From the NCBI GenBank assembly GCA_903861235.1, contig CAIOTP010000211.1, positions 1 to 5,654 on the forward strand: a DNA stretch of 5,654 bases, given 5' to 3'. Numbering within the stretch: the first letter of the stretch is position 1; every line of letters starts with the position of its first letter. The notes below the pieces were generated by a model. That model ran no database searches, was not told the DNA's origin, and saw only the letters and a list, made by a program, of their open reading frames with translations. The DNA comes from an uncultured bacterium (GTDB lineage Bacteria > Planctomycetota > Phycisphaerae > Phycisphaerales > SM1A02). A program made the position numbers and the translations under genes. Shown here piece by piece: positions 4,674 to 5,654 of the stretch.

Positions 4674-5654
4674 ATGGTTTCGGCCGTGTTGAACCCCATG
4701 CTGGCCCTGTCGGCGTGCTTCGCGTCGACCGCCCCGGCCGAACGGCCTTCCCCCCGGGCCGAGCCCGTCTGGGTCTACTTCGTCGAGGATCGACCTCTGC
4801 CCTGCGACGCGTGCCCGGCGGAGGTGAGCCTGCGCGCCTTGGAACGGCGCTGCGCTCGCCGCACGCTTCCGGGACTCGTCGACCGGAGCGACATGCCGGT
4901 CTCGCAGTCCTCGCTGGAGGCGGTCACCGGCTCAGGCGCCGCCATTCGCACCACCAGCCGGTGGCTGAACGCCGCGAGCGCCTGGGCCACCCCCGAGCAG
5001 GCGAAGCTCCTGGCATCCGACCCCCGCGTGCTTCGTGTCGAACCGGTGCGCCGCGGGCGAAGGCCTGCGCTCACGCCTGCCGACCGGGACACGCAGGCGA
5101 AGGCTCAGGCGGACCTCTATGGCGCCGCCGCCGCCCAGGTGGACCAGATCGACCTGCGCCGCCTGCACGAAGCGGGCTTCCGTGGCCAGGGCGTGGTGAT
5201 CGGCGTGCTCGACACAGGCTTTCAACTGGACCACGTCGCCTTCGCCAGTGCCGAGCACCCGCTGCAGGTGATCGCCCAGCACGACTTCGTCCGCGGCGAC
5301 GGCAACACCGGCAAGGAACCCGGCGATCCCTCCACGCAGCACCAGCACGGAACCTGGATCCTGGGCACCATGGCCGCCTACCAGCCCGGACAGATCGTGG
5401 GCACCGCCTACGAAGCCTCGTTCGTGCTGGCCAAGACGGAGAACGTCGCCTCGGAGACGCCGGTGGAGGAGGACTTCTACGTGGCTGGCCTGGAGTTCGT
5501 TGAATCCCACGGCGCCGACATCGCCACCAGTTCGCTGGGCTACATCGACTGGTACACCCAGGCCCAGTTGGACGGCCTGACCGCCGTCTGCTCGATCGGC
5601 GTGAATCACGCCACCGCCAATGGCCTGATCTGTCTCACCTCCGCAGGCAACAAC
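4674..5654 (+). CDS. Subtilisin-like (S8) serine protease, exported, 3' end outside window
   Basis: Subtilases hydrolyse peptide bonds with an Asp/His/Ser triad; this one is probably secreted or surface-bound. The frame is open from ATG 4674 to the window end (327 codons, no stop), so the gene is partial. Residues 1-22 are a weak signal sequence lacking Lys or Arg in the n-region; LSAC (12-15) resembles a lipobox. Residues about 32-125 form an I9-like propeptide: VWVYFVEDRPL, then SLRALERRCARR, DMPVSQSSLEAV and TTSRWLNA, a set I associate with S8 proteases of Bacteroidetes and planctomycetes. The catalytic domain begins near 155 with QVDQIDLRRLHEAGFRGQG. The catalytic Asp is D180 in GVLDTGF, the catalytic His is H225 in QHGTW, and the oxyanion Asn is N326 in SAGNN. 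The Ser (GTS motif) should lie past the edge. C44 and C47 (CDAC) in the propeptide are unusual. A TAnnnT box 6 nt before ATG replaces a Shine-Dalgarno. Confidence 0.93.
   Translation, partial: MVSAVLNPMLALSACFASTAPAERPSPRAEPVWVYFVEDRPLPCDACPAEVSLRALERRCARRTLPGLVDRSDMPVSQSSLEAVTGSGAAIRTTSRWLNAASAWATPEQAKLLASDPRVLRVEPVRRGRRPALTPADRDTQAKAQADLYGAAAAQVDQIDLRRLHEAGFRGQGVVIGVLDTGFQLDHVAFASAEHPLQVIAQHDFVRGDGNTGKEPGDPSTQHQHGTWILGTMAAYQPGQIVGTAYEASFVLAKTENVASETPVEEDFYVAGLEFVESHGADIATSSLGYIDWYTQAQLDGLTAVCSIGVNHATANGLICLTSAGNN

Noticed and set aside
4613..5503. 296-residue plus-strand open frame
   Set aside because: It is out of frame with the S8 protease, whose frame from 4674 carries catalytic motifs; the product is Arg/Gly/Pro-rich without recognisable domains.
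4932..5609. 225-residue minus-strand open frame
   Set aside because: It is antisense to the S8 catalytic domain, has no recognisable motif and fits GC-bias shadowing.
1..5654. CRISPR array, insertion sequence, phage or defence system
   Set aside because: No regularly spaced direct repeats, transposase motifs, terminal inverted repeats or defence-type domains were found on either strand; the only tandem repeat is the dockerin-like coding duplication.

Overview
The window is GC-rich bacterial chromosome (visibly about two thirds G+C, codons ending mostly in G or C). Two things suggest a planctomycete, probably of the Phycisphaerae/Phycisphaerales type. The first is the exported Asp-box/BNR propeller protein ending in a short duplicated dockerin-like module that starts at CPADLD and closes with FGNCP, a tail style I associate with that group. 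The second is the neighbouring S8 protease, whose propeptide carries the motif ending in SRWLNA. This placement is inference from protein style; no phylogenetic marker was computed.

Layout from left to right. (1) Positions 1-1335, plus strand: the 3' part of rpsB (ribosomal protein S2, with a long charged tail) and complete tsf (elongation factor Ts), separated by a 57-bp gap holding a hairpin and a good Shine-Dalgarno. A perfect 13-bp hairpin with a broken T-tract follows tsf and acts as its likely terminator. (2) Positions 1342-2027, minus strand, converging on tsf: a two-gene unit, a small MazG-type nucleotide pyrophosphohydrolase followed by a HIT-family protein, sharing a 4-base stop/start overlap. 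The tsf terminator lies inside the 3' end of the HIT coding sequence. (3) Positions 2091-4472, plus strand, divergent from mazG: a 793-residue exported protein with a signal peptide, about eleven Asp-box repeats, and a C-terminal duplicated calcium-binding dockerin-like module. (4) Positions 4508-4580, minus strand: tRNA-Arg(CCG) with its own terminator hairpin abutting the stop codon of the propeller gene. (5) Positions 4674-5654, plus strand: the 5' part of an exported subtilisin-like (S8) serine protease, cut by the window edge before its catalytic serine. This gene has a start but no stop in the window.

Functionally the window is a housekeeping translation block, a probable nucleotide-sanitation pair, a tRNA, and two cell-surface or secreted proteins. 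No mobile element, CRISPR array or phage gene is visible. I do not see a convincing new multi-gene system. The most interesting signals are regulatory: a -10-like hexamer exactly 6 nt before the ATG of three genes that lack a Shine-Dalgarno (candidate leaderless transcripts), and a terminator that doubles as antisense coding sequence.
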